Shown here piece after piece: positions 4,811 through 6,400 of a stretch of DNA of 6,400 nucleotides; the first letter of the stretch is position 1; every line of letters begins with the position of its first letter. A program made the position numbers and the translations under genes. Where the stretch lies: positions 1 through 6,400 of the forward strand of contig CALAZW010000007.1 in NCBI GenBank assembly GCA_937926545.1, given 5' to 3'. Below the pieces are notes generated by a model, which saw nothing but the letters and a program-made list of their open reading frames with translations, had not been told where the DNA came from and ran no database searches. The stretch comes from an uncultured Helcococcus sp. Its GTDB lineage: Bacteria > Bacillota > Clostridia > Tissierellales > Peptoniphilaceae.

Positions 4811-6241
4811 ATGTTTACATTAAAGATGGGTAAAGGAAAAAGTCTATTGGCAAAATTTTTATTGTTTTTGCTTGTGGCTCAAATGATATTTGGCCTTTTT
4901 CCTCAGGAAAAGGTCAGGGCAGCAGAAGGAAGTCAAATGAGATTTGTATCTCATGGCCAGGGGATAAATCTAAGGACAGGCCCAGGAACCAACTATAAGA
5001 CTTGTGGTTTTGCAGAAAACAACAGTTATTTTGAAGGAGTGAGACAAGGTGGCTGGTTCAAGATTCAGGTAAATGGAAGGCCTGCCTATATGGCCTATAA
5101 TTTAACCATGGCCTTGGATGGAAAGGAAATAAGATATACGGGAGCTGGCAGGGCCAATGTGAGAAGGGACAAGACCAGTAAATCAGCTTTAGTAAAAAAG
5201 ACATATTTAAATGATATTCATATTGGTGAGAGAGAAGGAGCTTGGTTTAAAACCTATATGAATAGAAAACCAGTATACATAGCTTATAACTTAACCTCAG
5301 GATCAGAAAAAAATTATGAGACAAGAAGAGTAAGTGGAAATGGAATAAACATAAGAAGTTCCAATAGTTTGGGCAATAATATAGTTGGAAAACTTTACAA
5401 GAATAAGGAAATAGAAGGGGTAAAAAAAGGAAACTACTTTAGATTTACCTTTAATGAAAGGCCAGCCTATATAGTTTATAAGTGGACTGATAAATTGGAC
5501 TTTGAGCCTGAAGGTATAGAAGATAAGATGGAATTAGTAGCCGATTTCAAGACTTTTAATGATAATTTATTTTACTTTGACCATGGTTTTGAAGAGGCTA
5601 ATTATCTAAGCAAGGAAAAAATGGAAAGATATGCGGTTTTTAATGATAATTATAGTTTGAAATCCAGTGAAAATAAGAATAGCACATTAAATGTAATACC
5701 GAAAAGTTGGGTTAAGATTGTAGAATATAGGGGACAGGGGGAATCAATTATAGAGTTTAATGGTAATAAATACTATGTTAATCCTCATATGTATAGGGTG
5801 GAGAGAATAGACTATTCCAATGAATATTTGAAAAATGTACCATTTAAGTTTAAAAGATACATTAGTGGTATGCAGGTTTGTTCTAAGATTGGAGAAAATT
5901 CTGCAGGAACCTATAATTCTGTTAGTAGACATATAAATATTTTAGACAGGTACAAAAACGATATGAGGGTTATCATTCATGAGATTTCCCACGGTATTAG
6001 TTTTAATTCAGTAGGTCAAGGAAAGATACTTCACAATGATAAGAAATGGATAGATATTTGGGAAAAAGAGTGGAAAAATACTGGCCTATATGGAGGAACT
6101 AATCCTTGTGAAGGATTTGCAGAATCTTTTACAGCCTTCGCTTGTGGCAGTAGTCTTCATTTTACAGAAGATTTAAAAGAAACTAGGCCTTTAAGCTATG
6201 AGTATATGGAAAACTTAATAAATAATTTACCTGAGTATTAA
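4811..6241 (+). CDS. Secreted SH3b-repeat zinc metallopeptidase, ATLF/PPEP-like (paralogue 2)
   Basis: A 476-residue exported paralogue of the preceding peptidase. AAGGAGG seven bases before the ATG fixes the start. The signal peptide spans residues 1-37, with V-R-A before the likely cut. Three SH3b repeats follow (42-99, 107-162, 171-226), then a linker and a possible cryptic SH3-like copy (about 273-323). The catalytic part (about 335-476) has HEISH at 390-394, Y427 and E434 in EGFAE. The H-37-Y-7-E spacing is identical to paralogue 1, so all predicted zinc ligands and the catalytic Glu391 are present. The C-terminal PLSYEYM (460-466) matches PLSYDYM in the other copy. It lacks the fourth repeat of paralogue 1 and has four cysteines in the mature part (65, 357, 433, 445), of which C445 is shared. 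It has its own promoter. Probable role: wall-associated proteolysis of a surface or host protein, by inference. Confidence 0.85.
   Translation: MFTLKMGKGKSLLAKFLLFLLVAQMIFGLFPQEKVRAAEGSQMRFVSHGQGINLRTGPGTNYKTCGFAENNSYFEGVRQGGWFKIQVNGRPAYMAYNLTMALDGKEIRYTGAGRANVRRDKTSKSALVKKTYLNDIHIGEREGAWFKTYMNRKPVYIAYNLTSGSEKNYETRRVSGNGINIRSSNSLGNNIVGKLYKNKEIEGVKKGNYFRFTFNERPAYIVYKWTDKLDFEPEGIEDKMELVADFKTFNDNLFYFDHGFEEANYLSKEKMERYAVFNDNYSLKSSENKNSTLNVIPKSWVKIVEYRGQGESIIEFNGNKYYVNPHMYRVERIDYSNEYLKNVPFKFKRYISGMQVCSKIGENSAGTYNSVSRHINILDRYKNDMRVIIHEISHGISFNSVGQGKILHNDKKWIDIWEKEWKNTGLYGGTNPCEGFAESFTAFACGSSLHFTEDLKETRPLSYEYMENLINNLPEY
4934..5488 (+). repeat. Three tandem SH3b-coding repeats in paralogue 2
   Basis: Units at 4934-5107, 5129-5296 and 5321-5488. 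Unit 2 matches unit 2 of paralogue 1 at 34 of 56 residues by hand alignment, including GAWF and the shared ending PVYIAYNLT. Unit 3 shares SGNGINIRS and IVGK with unit 3 of paralogue 1. The units are therefore equivalent by position rather than being recent local duplications. Confidence 0.83.
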
Positions 6242-6269
6242 ATATAAGTAACAAGAATGAAAATTAAAA

Positions 6270-6293
6270 AAGAGCCCTAGCTGGTAAACTCTT
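6270..6293 (+). other. Imperfect hairpin in the gap after the second peptidase
   Basis: AAGAG (6270-6274) can pair with CTCTT (6289-6293), with CC/GG pairs inside and a four-base bulge. No U-run follows, so this is at best an inefficient terminator or processing site. No promoter is evident in 6242-6307, and the next gene may be co-transcribed with the peptidase. Confidence 0.25.
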
Positions 6294-6307
6294 ATTAGGA
6301 GGTTTTT

Positions 6308-6400
6308 ATGAAAAAATCTAACTATAGGATTATTAGCTTGATCGGGCTTCTTTTTTTCTTAAGTTTTTCCAAAGAAGTCTTGGCTAGTCCAAAAGAAGAA
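6308..6400 (+). CDS. N-terminus of a third exported protein (cut by the window edge)
   Basis: A reading frame open to the last base of the window encodes 31 residues with no stop. AGGAGG at 6297-6302 is five bases before the ATG, an excellent ribosome site. The residues form a standard signal peptide: MKKSNYR basic start, a hydrophobic core IISLIGLLFFLSF, and V-L-A before a likely cut near residue 26, then SPKEE. The mature protein is not visible, so its family is unknown. It starts 66 bases after the second peptidase, in the same direction and without a convincing terminator between them, so the two may share a transcript. It may be another wall-associated protein or a partner or substrate of the peptidases; this is speculation from position. 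Confidence 0.8.
   Translation, partial: MKKSNYRIISLIGLLFFLSFSKEVLASPKEE

Noticed and set aside
5744..5932. Minus-strand open frame of 62 codons
   Set aside because: It is short, has no recognisable features, and is fully inside the catalytic-domain coding region of paralogue 2.
1..6400. Insertion sequences, attachment sites, tRNA or rRNA genes, CRISPR arrays
   Set aside because: No transposase or integrase reading frame, no terminal inverted repeats, no cloverleaf or rRNA-like stretch, and no short regular repeat array could be seen by eye on either strand.

Overview
The window is AT-rich. It uses AGA/AGG for arginine and ATA for isoleucine heavily, has strong GGAGG-type ribosome sites, and encodes Gram-positive surface proteins. 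This points to a low-GC Firmicute, most likely an anaerobic coccus or clostridium of the Tissierellia/Peptoniphilaceae kind. That placement is an inference from composition and protein style; no marker gene is present. All genes are on the + strand and packed tightly, and no gene-free stretch exceeds about 170 bases.

Left part (1-2026): a DUF1275/YoaK-type membrane protein is followed by a two-gene unit made of a small four-helix membrane protein and a 69-residue XRE-type repressor. A good promoter for this unit lies across the end of the first gene, and a symmetric ACTTCA/TGAAGT operator-like cluster sits at its predicted transcription start. This is the usual layout of an autoregulated regulator-plus-membrane-protein pair. 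A GNAT acetyltransferase comes next and ends in a clean intrinsic terminator whose stem contains its stop codon.

Middle part (2027-4693): a promoter drives a three-gene operon. It contains a small membrane protein with a C-terminal zinc ribbon, a YczE-like membrane protein starting directly on the preceding stop codon, and a secreted protein with four SH3b repeats and a zinc-metallopeptidase domain. A 14-bp-stem terminator closes the operon.

Right part (4694-6400): a second promoter with a perfect TATAAT box drives a paralogous secreted metallopeptidase with three SH3b repeats. After it begins a third exported protein, cut by the window edge after 31 residues.

The main point of interest is the pair of tandem secreted peptidases. 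Both carry HExxH, a tyrosine 37 residues after the first histidine, and a glutamate 7 residues after that tyrosine. This matches the active-site spacing of the anthrax lethal factor / Pro-Pro endopeptidase (M34, ATLF) group. The SH3b repeats probably hold the enzymes at the cell wall, where they may process surface adhesins or host proteins; the substrate is unknown. The two copies correspond repeat by repeat, so a whole-gene duplication is likely, followed by separation into two differently controlled transcription units.
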